Positions 24,077 to 36,059 of a stretch of DNA of 64,000 bases are shown in pieces (the first letter of the stretch is position 1; every line of letters begins with the position of its first letter). The notes under the pieces are model-generated. The model did not search any database and had not been told where the DNA came from. It saw nothing but the letters and a program-made list of their open reading frames with translations. Source of the DNA: Jacaranda mimosifolia (lineage: Eukaryota > Streptophyta > Magnoliopsida > Lamiales > Bignoniaceae); the NCBI GenBank assembly GCA_018894105.1, contig CM032119.1, positions 20,291,246-20,355,245 on the forward strand, given 5' to 3'. The translations under genes were made by a program, and so were the position numbers.

Positions 24077-24960
24077 ATGGCTAAAAATCTACTCAACATT
24101 ATTTTGGAAACCAATAAACTCAACTGCCAAAACTTCCACAATTGGTTGAGAAACCTTGAAGTTATTCTTAATTCCAAAAGGAAGACTTCTGTACTTCATC
24201 AAAGTTCACCGGACACCATTGGCAATGATGCCACACATGAGGCATGTGAATTGTTCACGAAGTTTGTGGATGATGATCTATAAACAAGATGCCTTATGCT
24301 GGCTTCTATGTCTAAAGAGCTTCAAAAGTCTCACGAGCACATGAGATGTGCACATGAGATCTATTTACACCTACAAGAGTTGTATGGTGTTCATATTAGA
24401 CACAAAATGTTCGTTTTGAGTAAAGAGCTCTTTAGATCTAGAATGAATGAAAGCACTAGTGTCCACAAACATGCGCTTAAAATGATCGGTCTCATTGAGA
24501 AGCTTGGTTAATTAGGCGTTGTCATGGACAATGAACTCTCTTTAGATTTGATCCTTCAATCATTGCCCAGTTTATTTGACCAATTCATTATGAACTTCTA
24601 CATGTCAATGAAATAAGTAACGATTAATGAATTAGTTGATATGTTGGTGACCACCAAGGAGACTATGAAGGGAGACAAGCCTCTTATGCTTGCTTCCTCC
24701 TCCAAGTCTATGGGTCCTTGGGGTGCTAGAAAGGTAGTTAAATGGAAGAAAAGTTCTTCCTCCAAAGAGGAACAATCCTTAAAAAGTTCAAGGGGAATTG
24801 AAAATAATAAATAGGCTAAAATCGATGCTACTTGTTTCCATTGTGGTGTAAAAGGACATTGGAAAAGAAATTGCAAGGCATTTATTGTAACCCTTGAGAA
24901 AGGTATGTACTTTATTGAAGTGCACTTGACGACAAATTCTTTCTGATAGGTATTTGATAC
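24077..24960 (+). pseudogene. Element C gag with zinc knuckle
   Basis: The ATG at 24077 opens MAKNLLNIILETNKLN, matching the D gag start. The frame is stopped at 24281 and again at several points downstream, and small shifts occur. The capsid region continues at 24296-24511 and 24530-24720. The nucleocapsid knuckle at about 24833-24875 reads CFHCGVKGHWKRNC, a complete CX2CX4HX4C. The protease begins immediately after. Non-functional because of the stops. Confidence 0.82.
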
Positions 24961-25330
24961 CACATATGGTTCTCACCTTTATAATTCGTTACAAGGGTTA
25001 GAAAAAAGAAAGAGTGTCAATGAAGGGAAAATGATCATACGCTTAGGAAACGAATCAAAAGTTACGGCCATGGTCCAAGGCGTAATCAAGTTAGACTTGG
25101 GGAACTCACAAATTGTACTTGATCCTTGTTATTATGTACCTAATCTTGTTAAGAACATTATTTCAATTCCCAAATTGGATAATGAAATATATGATTTTTC
25201 TATATCTAATAAAAAGTTGAAAGCATTAAAAAATGGTACTTTAATTGCACAAGGTACATTAAACAATGGATTGTACATATTGGATTCCCAACCTTCATTG
25301 GTGCATGTTCAATCAAGTAAAAGAAATTAG
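24900..25330 (+). pseudogene. Element C aspartic protease
   Basis: After the gag stops, the frame reads the retropepsin site as VFDTTYGSHLYNS. D has DTACGSH at this place, so both positions after DT differ from the usual Gly-Cys. A further open stretch (25031-25330) gives MIIRLGNESKVTAMVQGV and DPCYYVPNLVKNIISIPKLD, matching D. A stop separates the active-site region from the rest. Confidence 0.75.
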
Positions 25331-25890
25331 ATAACCAAGAAGATGATATTCTACGGCATGTAAGACTTGGACATATCTCTAAAAATAGGATGAACAAAAT
25401 GGAAGCGCTCAAAGCACTAAATGTTAGTGGCATTGAAGACCTTCATACTTGTGAATCTTGTTTGAAGGGAAAAATGACCAAGGTTCAAAATTTGTAGGAC
25501 AAACAGAGCGATCCACAAGTCCTTTGGATTTAATCTATACATATGTTTGTGACTCACTAAGAGTTAGTGCGAGAGAGGTCATTCTTACTTCATCACCTCA
25601 TTGATGATTATACTCGGTTCGGACATATGTATCATATGAAAAATAAGTCCAAAGTCTTTGAAAAGTTCAAATAGTACCGGTGTGGAGTAGAAAAGCAAAA
25701 GGGACTTAGTGTTAAAGCTCTTCAATCGGATCAAGGTGGCGAATACTTAAGTACCGAATTCTTGGGTTATCTAAATGAGAATGGAATTTTCTCTCAATGG
25801 ACTCAACACGGCACACCCCAACATAATGGAGTAGCCGAGAGGAGAAATCGTACCTTATTGGATATAGTACGTTCCTTGATGAGCTTTTTT
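25331..25890 (+). pseudogene. Element C integrase, first part
   Basis: Contains GAG-pre-integrase (RHVRLGHISKNRMNKMEAL), the CESCLKGKM zinc-finger remnant, and the core block QSDQGGEYLSTEFLGYLNEN followed by GTPQHNGVAERRNRTLLDIV. The sequence then leaves the family at 25890/25891 after gagctttttt. A frameshift interrupts the DVCG/DDYS region near 25490-25620. Confidence 0.82.
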
Positions 25891-27295
25891 GTCTTGTTAG
25901 GCACTGAGTTACTTACGGAATCTCAAATCTCTTTTAACTGTCCTCGTGAATTGAATTGCAAGAGTTCCTGGTGCCTGATCCGCTCCGTTTGATCCTTGGC
26001 GGCGTCTCGAGCTTTCATAGCTTTGAAACATTCTTGTAAGTACCTCAGTTTCTCCTTGGCTCTTTTTATGAGAGCTTCATTTTCACGAAGGGCGCGCAGG
26101 TTCTCTTGACATTGGCGGTCTAAGCCTTCCTATGTCTCCGCCAAGACATGAGCATTTGCATCAGACGGACCAATTTCATGGGAACCAGAAGCAGCTAAAA
26201 GAACGAAATTGTCCAGCCCGGGCGGGGCCGGTGGTGGACCAAACCCACCATTCATTCCTCCTAATGTAGGATAGAATTAAGCCACCGCTCTGGTTAGCGC
26301 ATCCATTAAAAGATATCCGAGCGAAAAGATGAATTTTATGTGACGAGTGTCTTCCCTGCTCCCTACTCTCCTGAGATTTTCTATTCCCTAGACTGATGCC
26401 TTTTCGTTTGCAGTAAATTCTGGAACGGGCAGAGTCCCAACATCAAAGTTAAGACCTATGCTATACGCGTTTCCTATACATTGCATAGCTATTCTAACCA
26501 TGATGTTCTTATCTTCTCCTCGTTTTCTTTTCTCATTCCTACTTCCTTTTTCAATACATGAGAGTAAGATTTTTCATGGATTTTGACAAGGGCAAACCCC
26601 ACTTTGTCGAGACTTACCAACCCAGTAATTTATAGAGAACGCATATTTAGAGTTCTCACTGTACCCCACGAGGATAAGGATTCTCCTATGTGAGCTGATG
26701 ATTCAGTGTCCTCCTGTATAGAATCTTTCTCTCTTTTTAGGAGTCGTATATCGGTTACTAAGACTTGAAACTAGGGATCACATATTCGATGTAAACAGAA
26801 GCGCATATCCGCTCAAGTATTTGCTCTCGAACCTTTCAAAGTTCATCTCTTCTTCCGGAAGCATGGTTCCCTTAGGTTTCTTGCTTAGATGTGAATCTGA
26901 AAGTCTTAGTCCTCCTCCTATTCCTAGTTCCACTATGCCCTATTTTCGTCTTTCATTTTCCCCATACATTGGTTGATTGAATCATCCTACCTCCCTTTGT
27001 GACCCCAAATTCTATACTTGCTTCCAGTAGAGGAAGGTAATGAAATTCTTCTAACCTCGAGGTTTGGAACCCTTACTCTTAGTGCAGTCAAAACTCCTCG
27101 ATGACCTCTTGAGCATCTTCATCTAATTAACAATCAGTGAATCTTTCCAGTGCTTGGATGGGAACTACAAAGTAGTTGTCTACTTGAAGACCAATTGGGA
27201 GCAATAGCATCTTAAACTTCACCTAAGATCTATACACAAGCGATTCACCATAGTCCAATCGATCGAGGAGGACAACCAACGATCGAGCTTGAGGT
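25891..27295. other. Foreign 1.4-kb block inside the element C integrase
   Basis: About 1405 bp with no counterpart in D or E. It replaces roughly 20 bp of integrase (the stretch ccaatgtacctatatccttt of D), and no target duplication is seen. The base composition is visibly richer in G+C than the flanks, with cccgggcggggccggtgg near 26217. On the minus strand, 26265-25905 reads about 110 codons with one internal stop near 26132. The stretch starts MNGGFGPPPAPPGLDNF and goes on as a charged helical segment (KRAKEKLRYLQECFKAMKAR). Not recognised. The look and composition suggest organellar, perhaps mitochondrial, DNA, but this is an inference without a database search. Confidence 0.55.
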
Positions 27296-27765
27296 GGGGA
27301 TACACCTTAGAAATAGTGGCAAGGCTACAAATTGTAGTACCCTCAAAATTGATGTCAAAAATATTGCATGAGATGTGGTTAGCAAAGCACTCTCTTACAA
27401 TTATCTAAAGGTTTGGGGGTCTCTCGGCTATGTGAGACGTTTAGTAGGAAACAAGTTGGAAGTAGATCCACCTTGTGCAAGTTTGTGGGATACTCTAGAG
27501 AGTTTATGGGTTGTTACTTTTATGATCCCTCAAAACAAAAGGTGTTTGTTTCAAGAAAACCTATTTTTTTTAAAAAAGAATTTCTACTAGATAGAAAGGG
27601 CATTATCATTAAACTTGATAAAGTTCAAGATGATCAACAAATCCCACAAGCGGTGGAAACAAATAAACATCAAGAGCCTAACAGACAACCTCTAAGAAGG
27701 TCGAACCGAATTAACAAGAAACCCGAAAGTTTCGGATTAATTCATGAGACGGGCCAATAGGTATA
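27296..27765 (+). pseudogene. Element C integrase, C-terminal part
   Basis: Integrase sequence resumes at ggggatacacc (27296). From about 27413 an open frame reads FSRKQVGSRSTLCKFVGYSREF, KQKVFVSRKPIFFKKEFLLDRKG and RRSNRINKKPESFG, aligned with the end of the D integrase. It continues the domain broken off at 25890. Confidence 0.8.
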
Positions 27766-27769
27766 TAGA

Positions 27770-28330
27770 TCCAAAGACATATGAGGAAGCTATATTGGAC
27801 ATAGACTCGGGACATTGGCTTGAAGCCATGAAATTCGAAATGGACCTCATATACTCCAACAAAGTACGGACTTGGGTAGATCCACCATAGGGAATATTTT
27901 CCATTGGTTGCAAGTAGATCTATAAGCGAAAGCTAGGAGTTGATGGAGATGTGATGACCTTTAAGGTGCGACTAGTGGCAAAAGGTTATACTCAAAGACC
28001 CGGAATTGATTTGGAGGAAACCTTTTCGCCGGTTGCAATCCCTAAGCCTGTTCGGATTTTACTAGCCATAGCGGCATATTATGACTATGAGATAGGTAAA
28101 TAGATATGAAAACTCCTTTCCTCAATGGCAGCATTAAAGAAGAAATCTATATAGAGCAACCACAAGGTTTTTCATCCAAGGGGAGTGAGCAAAGGTTTGC
28201 AAACTCTAGAGATCCATTTATGGACACAAACGGGCGTCCTGATCTTGGAACATATATTTTGACAAAACAGTCAAATTATTTAGCTTTGTCAAAAATGTGT
28301 ACGAACCTTGTGCATCTACCATTAAGAGCA
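27770..28330 (+). pseudogene. Element C reverse transcriptase, catalytic segment deleted
   Basis: Fragments of RT blocks are visible in shifting frames: the GCKWIYKRKLG region near 27905, then MKTPFLNGSIKEEIYIEQPQ at 28106. They stop at NVYEPCAS near 28320. The sequence then jumps straight to IGSTMYVVQCTRPD. Compared with D, roughly 350 bp are missing, including YVDD and the FSMKDLGEA block. The enzyme cannot have worked after this deletion. Confidence 0.8.
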
Positions 28331-28938
28331 TAATGGGAGCCATTGGGAGCACAATGTATGTAGTTCAATGTACGAGACCAGATGTGGCACACGCTTTAAA
28401 TGTTACGAGTAATTTCCAATCCAATCCCAATGATAGTCATTGGATGGCTGCGAAAGAAATCCTTAAGTACTTGAGAAGGACTAAGGACTTGTTTCTTGTA
28501 TACGGCAATAAAGAAATGAAACTCAAAGGGTTTTTGAATTCTAATTTTCAATCCAATGTAGATGACCTAAAATCTACTTCTGGATTCATATTTTACCTCA
28601 ATGGCAGCACGATGAGTTGGAAGAGTTCCAAAGAAGATACCACGACCAATTTTACCACTGACGAAGAATATATTACGGCTTCGGAAGCCACAAAGAAGGG
28701 TCTTCAGATGAAAAACTTCATTCAAGAATTGAATATAATGCCTAGCATTGCTAAGCCAATAGTTGTCTTCTGTGACAATAACAGGGCAGTAGTGCAAGCC
28801 AAAGAGCCAATATCTCATCAGAAATGCAAGCACATTTTGAGACGATATCATGTGATCCAAGAGATCAATGATAATGGCGACATCCGAGTGGAGAAAGTTA
28901 CCTCGAAAGAGAATATAATAGATCCACTAATCCACTAA
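28331..28938 (+). pseudogene. Element C RNase H domain
   Basis: One long open frame carries CTRPDVAHALNVTSNFQS, the LRRTKDLFLVYGNKE block, KSTSGFIFYLNGSTMSWKSS, the degraded signature FTTDEEYITASEAT (normally STTEAEY), VVFCDNNRAVVQAKEP and the KHILRRYH end. It ends with a stop at 28936 next to PLIH, where D reads LLTKPLSQK. The best-preserved coding piece of C. Confidence 0.82.
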
Positions 28939-29013
28939 CAAAACCTCTATCGCAAAAGGTCTTTGAAGGATATCTTGAGATGATAGGCTTAAAACTGTGG
29001 GGCATTGGCTTTA

Positions 29014-29028
29014 GGACAAGTGGGAGAT
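29014..29028 (+). other. Polypurine tract of element C
   Basis: ggacaagtgggagat sits directly before the 3' LTR and is shared with D. Confidence 0.75.
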
Positions 29029-31270
29029 TATTGGAATAGTGCCTTGCAAGCCAATTAGATTGGCTATGTAAACTATTCCCTTATAAGACAATCTTGATTG
29101 AACGATATTCAATAAAATGGCCATCTTCATTTTATGCTTATGTTTACATCACTAGCATTTGGTTGAAGCCCTTAGATCACACATGACTACGGGACTTGGT
29201 CTCGCACTAGGTCTGATCATTGAATAAGTTTTACATGGTCGTGGTCTTAAATCTTCCAAATCGTAGAATCTTATGAGATAGGGTATCTAAGATCCAGATA
29301 GACTTGCACTAACGATGCATAAATCCAAGAGTTGGATATTGCCCCATTCCAGAAGCAGTACCATATGATATATAGTTGTATGTTAGTGGGTGCTTATTAG
29401 CGAACAAGTTCACTGAAGACCTGCTTGAAGAATCCACTAGATAGCTATAGTGCCAAGTTCTCCAGCCTGCGCTAGTGCATATAATTAGTCATTTGACCTA
29501 AGGACCCAAGTAACCTTGTGTTTAGGTCTTCATACGTTAACTCCTCCTTGACTACTTTTAGCGGGTGTTCTAGTGGTGATTGGGCATGAGCTCCTTAGAT
29601 ATAAAGGTTTGTTAGATCCAAGATAGGATCTAACTCCTCGTCGTTGTGAAGGGTGAGTGCATCTCCTATGTATTTTATAATGATCGATTCCAAGAAATTC
29701 TAGCGCAAGGTAGTATGACAATTTGAAAAAGAGTTTTCCAAAGATGAGGTCACAAAGAGAATTGAATGTTGAGAATAGAAGCATAGTATCGAAGATATTA
29801 GAGAGCCGATAAATATCTTGCCCTAGGCCTCTTTCATGGAGATAGGAGATGGAAGGATCGTATTTGCATGGTACGCGTAGTGCTAGAATAGATCTCCAAG
29901 AGCATTTATTTTGGCCAATTAGTTGGCTCAATGGACATGAGGTTGGACATCAACCATGGAGGTTAGGTACTTTTCAATTAATGAGATTAATTAAATTGAG
30001 TCGCTCAGTATAAATGAGTTTAAACTAATGTGAATATTTGATATTCCATAAGTCACAATAGTCGTGAGCCCATGTTCAATGAATGGTAGAACCTAATAGG
30101 TCACACACAAAAGCCAATTGCAATTCCTAATGAATGAAGGAGAATTTTCTAAGAGTTAGAAAATTCACTTCATGACCGAATTGAGGAGGGGTGAAAGTTG
30201 GTGTCATTTTAGCTTGATCAATTTAAGTGTTAAATTGATCAAATTAATTTAAGAGTTAAATTAAGACCAATTAATTAAGAATTAATTAATTGGTGCCACA
30301 TGACTATCAATTGGTCAAATTAATTTAAAAGTTAAATTAATTTTGATTAGCTTAAAGAGTTAAGAACTTTCACTTAAGAGCAAAGTCAAAGGATAATTAA
30401 CTAAATTAAAGTGTTTAATCTAATTAAATTGGAGAATTAATTTTGGAGGGAGAATGAAGAGTTCATTTGGTGTGGAATTAGAATTTAATTGGAAGACATT
30501 TGATGAAATAAAATGTAGATTCCAAATTAAATTCAAATTCACATACTACCTATTTAATCTTGCCACCCACTTGCTTAGGTGGCACCCCCACCTTGAAGAA
30601 GGTGTGATGCCACCTTGGCATCACACCATCCTCCCTCTATATATAGATATAGAGGAGGGGATTGCCACAAGCAAAGAAATATAGTGTGTGGAAGTTACTC
30701 CCAACAAACTACACAACAAACTTGTTAGTTGTTAGATCTAATTGTTAGATCCTCCAAATTCTCTCCAACTTCCCTCCTTCTTCCTCCTTAATTCCCAACC
30801 TTCATTGCTATATTTCTCTAAAAAAATTTGCAACTAAGTTTATAGAGAAAAGGTGTTTGCATTGGTGTGTCGACTTTGACATTAGAGGCAAAACGTTTGG
30901 GTTGCTCTTGCTCTTGCTCTTGCTTAAACTGTTTCTAGCAGCTGCTTTGGGCAATTTTCTGGCGACCTTAGAGTGTTTTGATCAGGCTTATTTGTTTACT
31001 ATGTTATTTTCAAGGTGTTGAGAGATTCCTGTAAAAATATCAGCTCAAAATAAGAAGTTTAACTAAGAAAAATCTAGGCGTGTTCCTGTTGCGCCATTGA
31101 AGAGATAGCTTCAAGTGTTGAAGAGTGTTCTTGCTTCTCCCTTGATTTTCGATTTCATTAGGGTATTTCCTCAACCAAATCTGAATTATATGCATGTTTA
31201 GATCTCTATGGATATTTGTAGCCTAGTTTTATTCAGTTTTTGTTGAATTTATTATGGATCCTAGGATGCC
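29029..31270 (+). repeat. 3' LTR of element C
   Basis: Starts TATTGGAATAGTGCC. The final part reads ggatcctaggatgcc and lacks the last dozen or so bases present at the end of the 5' LTR (tagtggtacacttacctaca). A copy of the aaata flank follows immediately. Palindromes lie at about 30230-30400 and the TATA stretch at 30637-30650. Confidence 0.82.
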
Positions 31271-31275
31271 AAATA

Positions 31276-31856
31276 AAAAAAAAAGAAAAAGAAGAGAAAA
31301 TAAGGTTTTAGAGGGTATTTTGGTCAAAACAAATGCATGAGTAATCAACTCAAAATACAATGTTGAATTGGGAAGTTGAAAACAAAAAAAAATGGTGGTT
31401 GCGGACTAATCCCTAAACTGATAGTGGGTTTGCGTATTTTTAAATAAGATCCCCATTAATCAATGAACATATGCTTCTATTAGACAAAATACATGTTCAA
31501 CATGATACTAGAAAAAATGAGAAGATAAGCTAACAATCACATATCTAACATAATGCAGAAACACATGTGAATAGAGCTGATACATACCACACATACGAAA
31601 ATTTGATACAAAAATGTATTTTGTAAATAGATCCAAACAAAATAAGAAAATATGCTTAAGCCATTTTCCCTCATTGTCCTTCCTTTGGTTGGAGGTTTCG
31701 ATAACTCGTTCTCCACAGAATAAGACCCAAATGACTCAGTCAGTCATTCACTAGGACAAATCCAATCAAAGATGAAGCATGTGGTGTGTGCGGTGAAAAG
31801 CGGGTCAATTGCTACTCTTGATAGGCCATGATGTGCCTTTTCTTACAAGTTGCAAC
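31276..31856. other. Spacer between elements C and A
   Basis: No gene seen. It begins with an A-rich run (aaaaaaaaaagaaaaagaaga) and ends with gcaac at 31852-31856, the left copy of the element A target duplication. Confidence 0.5.
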
Positions 31857-32196
31857 TGTTAACATGGTGACAACTCATAAGAGCTAATTTTTTCCATATT
31901 CAGGAATGTTATAGCTATATATAATCTGTATAAACTATGTGTAAATAGCTTTATATATATATAGATCAATATTCAACAAAGGTAGCAGATTTGTAGGCCT
32001 AATTATCAAGAATGTAAATGCAGCTAGGAATAGCATATCATAGGGCAGATTATCAAGGCATAGTATCAGGAATGTAAATCAACACTACAGTTAGGAATAG
32101 TAAATTTTGAGAGTAGATTTTCAGCAGTGTAAATCAAAATATTTTTCTATTTAATGGAACAACTCTCCAGTCAAGAGGCATTCAGAAAAATTGGCA
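31857..32196 (+). repeat. 5' LTR of element A
   Basis: Begins TGTTAACATGGTGACAAC and ends ttggca directly before the PBS tggtactagagcc (32197-32209). A TATA-rich stretch lies at about 31915-31965. Near-identical to the 3' LTR at 48724 over most of its length. Confidence 0.88.
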
Positions 32197-32209
32197 TGGT
32201 ACTAGAGCC
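32197..32209 (+). other. Primer-binding site of element A
   Basis: tggtactagagcc is complementary to the initiator-Met tRNA 3' end with two changes. It lies directly after the LTR, without the two-base spacer seen in C, D and E. Confidence 0.7.
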
Positions 32210-32375
32210 AGGTCTCTGAATCTGTCTTGGTCTTTCCTTTTGGATATTTTCTCAAGTTTTCTTTTGGGGTTTAGTCCTAGACCCATAGGACTATTAGATT
32301 TTGGGTATTCGAATTGTTTATTCTACTTATTAGTCTCAAAAAAAAAATTCTAATTTGCTTATGTTGTTCAAGAAT

Positions 32376-33711
32376 ATGACTTCCAACAAGTTTGAGTCTC
32401 TAAATGTTCGCTTCACTGGAAAAAATTACTCTACCTGGGAGTTTCAGTTCCAATTATTTGTCACAAGAAAAGAATTATGGGGTCATGTAGATGGAAGGGA
32501 TCTAGTTCCTACAGATCCTACGAAGTTATCGCAATGGAAGGTCAAAGATGCTCGAGTAATGACTTAGATTTTAGCATCAGTCGATCCTCTTATTGTTCTT
32601 AAATTGCGACCACATAAGAAAGCAAAGGCCATGTGGGATTATCTAAACAAGGTTTACAATCAAGACAACAGTGCAAGATGTTTTCAGTTGGAGCACGACA
32701 TTGCTCATTACTCTTAGCAAAGTCTCTATTCAAGATTATTTTTTAGCATTTCAAAACTTATGGATAGAATTTACTGATATTATTTATTCTAAAATACCTA
32801 TTGAATCCTTTCTGTAACTCAAGAAGTTCATGAGCAAAGCAAGCAAGATCAAATTTTGATGAAGTTACGACCTAATTTTGAGTCTATTCGCTCAAATATG
32901 ATGAACCGTGATCCTTCTCCTTCCTTAGATGTTTGTTTTAGGGAATTTCTTTGCAAAGAGCAGCGTCTTCTCACACAAAATAGTCTGAAGCAAGAAGATA
33001 CTATGAATGCTGCATTTGCAGCTTAAGAAAAAGGAAAAGATAGAGATATGAGCAAAATCCAAGGTTACAGTTGTAAAGAATATGGTCACATTGCTGCTAA
33101 TTATGGAAAGAAGTTATGTAATTATTGTAAACAGCAAAGGCATATTATCAAGGATGTCCCACGTGTCCTCAAAATCGAAAGGTTAATGCTTTTCAAGCTA
33201 GGATAAATAGTTCTACGAGCTCTTCTACTGCAGCTGATTCAGTTACTCTTATTCCTAAAATGGTACAACAAATGATTATTTCAACCTTTTCAGCCTTAGG
33301 GCAACAAGGTAATAGTTCTACATCTCAATTATGGATTGTTGATTCTGCTGCTTCAAACCATATGACAAACTCATCTAGTATGCTTAAAAATGTACCTAAG
33401 TATCATAGTTCATAAGAAATTCATATTACCAATGGAAGTAATTTACCAATTACTAAGGTTGGGGATATTACTCTAGTTTTAAAGAATGTACCAAAGCTAT
33501 CTACAAATCTTATTTCGGTTGGTCAATTGGTAGATAACAATTATGAGCTGTATTTCTCTCACAACGGTTATCTTGTACAAGATCCGATGTCGGGGACAAC
33601 AACCGCAAAAGGGCCTAAGTTGGACGGTTGTTTCCTATCATTTCTCCTAGTGCCCTATCTTTTGCTTGTACAACTGTTAATAACAAAAGTGAAGTTTGGC
33701 ACAGACGTTTA
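32376..33711 (+). pseudogene. Element A gag and protease (broken)
   Basis: The ATG at 32376 opens MTSNKFESLNVRFTGKNYS, a typical gag start of this Copia type. A stop replaces Trp at 32565 (VMT-stop-ILASVDPL), and others follow. The knuckle region near 33065-33105 reads YSCKEYGHIAANYGKK, where the first and last Cys are replaced by Tyr, so zinc binding is lost. The protease region near 33330 reads IVDSAASNHMTNS (DSAAS in place of DSGAS). An open frame continues to SVGQLVDNNYELYFSHNG. The sequence is cut at 33711 by element E, in the GAG-pre-integrase segment. Confidence 0.83.
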
Positions 33712-35853
33712 TGAAGTCACATGTGACACTAGGATCCAATTATCAAAGCATAAAACTCGAACACTCAAGAGTACAACCAACACAGTCCTCGGTCCTCGAT
33801 TTCACAAAATCGAAGGAAACTAGGAAGAACAATCAAACTCTTTGAATTTGTCTCCCTGCGGCACAACGGCTTTTTGGCAACTTTTGACCAACCAAACAAA
33901 CTCCAAATTGAGTAAAACCTCGATCAATAGATCACAACACCTTGATGATTCTTTAGTAAACATTTCAGCTCAAAACGGTTTTAGCAAGACCTCCAATGGA
34001 TGCTCCAAAGATACTACCAGAATAGAGGATCTCCAAAATGCTAGCAATCCAATTGTTTTGCCTCTAATGATAAGATTCACACACCAATGCACAATCCAAT
34101 TCTCCTTAATGTTAGCTAGAGAACAAGGAGGAGAAATGCAAGGATAAAAGCCTAATTTGAAAATTGGAGATGAAGAAAAGTGAAGCTTCAACACATGAGG
34201 CAACACTTGGGAAATTGGAGGCAAAATGAGATAATCTAAAATTATATCTAGATTGCTTGCTTTCACATGTGAGTTGGCTGCTTCCTCCTATATCGATATA
34301 TAGAGAGAGGATGGTGTGATGCCAAGGCTTTCCTCAAGTTGGCAAGCAAGTGGTATGTGAATTTTATGTGCATTTGAATTTCCTTTGGAATCTTCATTTC
34401 ATCTCATGCAATGTTAACTAAATAAATTCTAATACCACACCAAACGAACTCTTCATTTGAATTTTTCCTCCAAAATTAATTCTTCATTTTAAATAAATTA
34501 AACACTTTAATTTAATTAATTAACCTTTAACTTAACTCTTAAGTCAATTTGCTTATAAGCAAGTCATTGTTAACTTGACCAATTGATAGTTATGTGGTAC
34601 CAAATAATTAACTCCTTAAATAATTTGTCCTAATTCAACTCATTAAATTAATTAGATCAATTTAACAACTAAATTGATCAAGCCAAAATGACTACAAATT
34701 GCATCAACCGTCTACCTCCAAAATTGGTCATCATGGAATCTTTCTAACTCTGAGAAAATTCCCCTTCATCAAGTAGGATTTGCAATTGGCTTTTGTGTTT
34801 AACCCATTAGTTTCTACCATTTATTGGACATGGGCTCACAACTCTTTGTGACTTATAGAATATCAAAAATTCACATTAGTTTAAACTCCTTCAAACTAAT
34901 GACTCAATTCAATTAATCTCCATTAGTTGAAAAGTACCTAATCTCCATGGTTGATGTCCAACCTCAAGCCCATGGAGCCCAACTAATTGGTCGAAATGAA
35001 TGCTTTTGGAGAACTATTCTAGCTCTACGCATATCATGCAAATACGGTCCTTCTATCTCCTATCTCTCAAGAGAGGCCTCGAGCAACAAATTTATCGGCT
35101 CCCTAATAACCTCAATTTTATGTTTTTATTCCCAATGTTCGATTCTTCTTTATGACCTCATCTTTAGAAATCTCATTTTCCAAATTGTCATACTATCTTG
35201 CGCAAGGATTTCTTGGAATTGATCATTATATTATAGAATACATAGGTGATGCACTCATCCTTCACAACGACGAGGAGTCAGATCCCATCTTAGATCTCAC
35301 AAACCTCCATATCTAAGTAGTTCATACCCAATCTCCACCCAAATGACCTGCTACATGGCCAAAGAAGAATCAAAGCATGAGGACATAAACACAAGGTTAC
35401 CATAGATTCTAAGCTAAAGAAGTTGCCACTACCGACTTGCCACTATGGCTATCTAATAGATTCTCCGAACAGACCGTCAATGAACTTATTCTCTAACAAA
35501 CACCCATATCTCATACGGCTTGCTCATGAAATGGAGTTATATCCAACTCTTGGATTTATGCATCGATACTGCAAGTTTATCCTTATCTTAGATGCATCCC
35601 TGTCTCGTAAGATTATATGACTTGGAAGAATTAAGATAACAATCATGTAAGACTTATTTCATGATCATCACGAGTGTACTAACCAAGTACCATAGTCTTG
35701 TGTGATCTAAGAGCTTCAACCAAATTCCAGTGAAGTAATATAAGCATAAGATGAAGATGTCCATTTATAATGAATATCATTTAATCAAGATTGTATCACA
35801 ACTGAAATTATATACATGCCAATCTAATTAGCTTGCGGGGCACTATTCCAATA
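33712..35853 (-). repeat. 3' LTR of element E
   Basis: Its outer end at 33712 (tgaagtcaca) abuts the gttta duplication. Its inner end at 35853 reads TATTGGAATAG on the minus strand, next to the PPT. TATA stretch at 34289-34305, palindromes at about 34530-34660. Confidence 0.85.
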
Positions 35854-36059
35854 ATATCCCACTTTCCCTAAAGCTAATTCCGCATTGCCTTAAGGCCCAT
35901 CATCTCAAGATGTCCTTCAAAGACCTTTTCCATTTAGGGGTTAAGACAGTGGTTCTGCTATATTCTCTTGAGGCAATCATTTCCATTCAGATGTCACCTC
36001 TATCAAATGATATCATATATCAATTGATAACGCATTTATTAGTTTTTGGATCACTGATG

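Larger units (their letters stand above)
19890..31270 (+). mobile_element. Ty1/Copia retrotransposon C, full length but degraded
   Basis: The 5' LTR is 19890-22104, PBS is at 22107, leader to 24076, gag 24077, PR-IN-RT-RH to 28940, PPT 29014-29028 and 3' LTR 29029-31270. The 5-bp flanks aaata (19885-19889) and aaata (31271-31275) match, supporting a TSD, although the 3' LTR end is shortened relative to the 5' one. Same family as D and E. The integrase is interrupted by about 1.4 kb of unrelated DNA (25891-27295), and the RT lacks the segment with YVDD. Many stops show that the copy is old. Confidence 0.88.
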
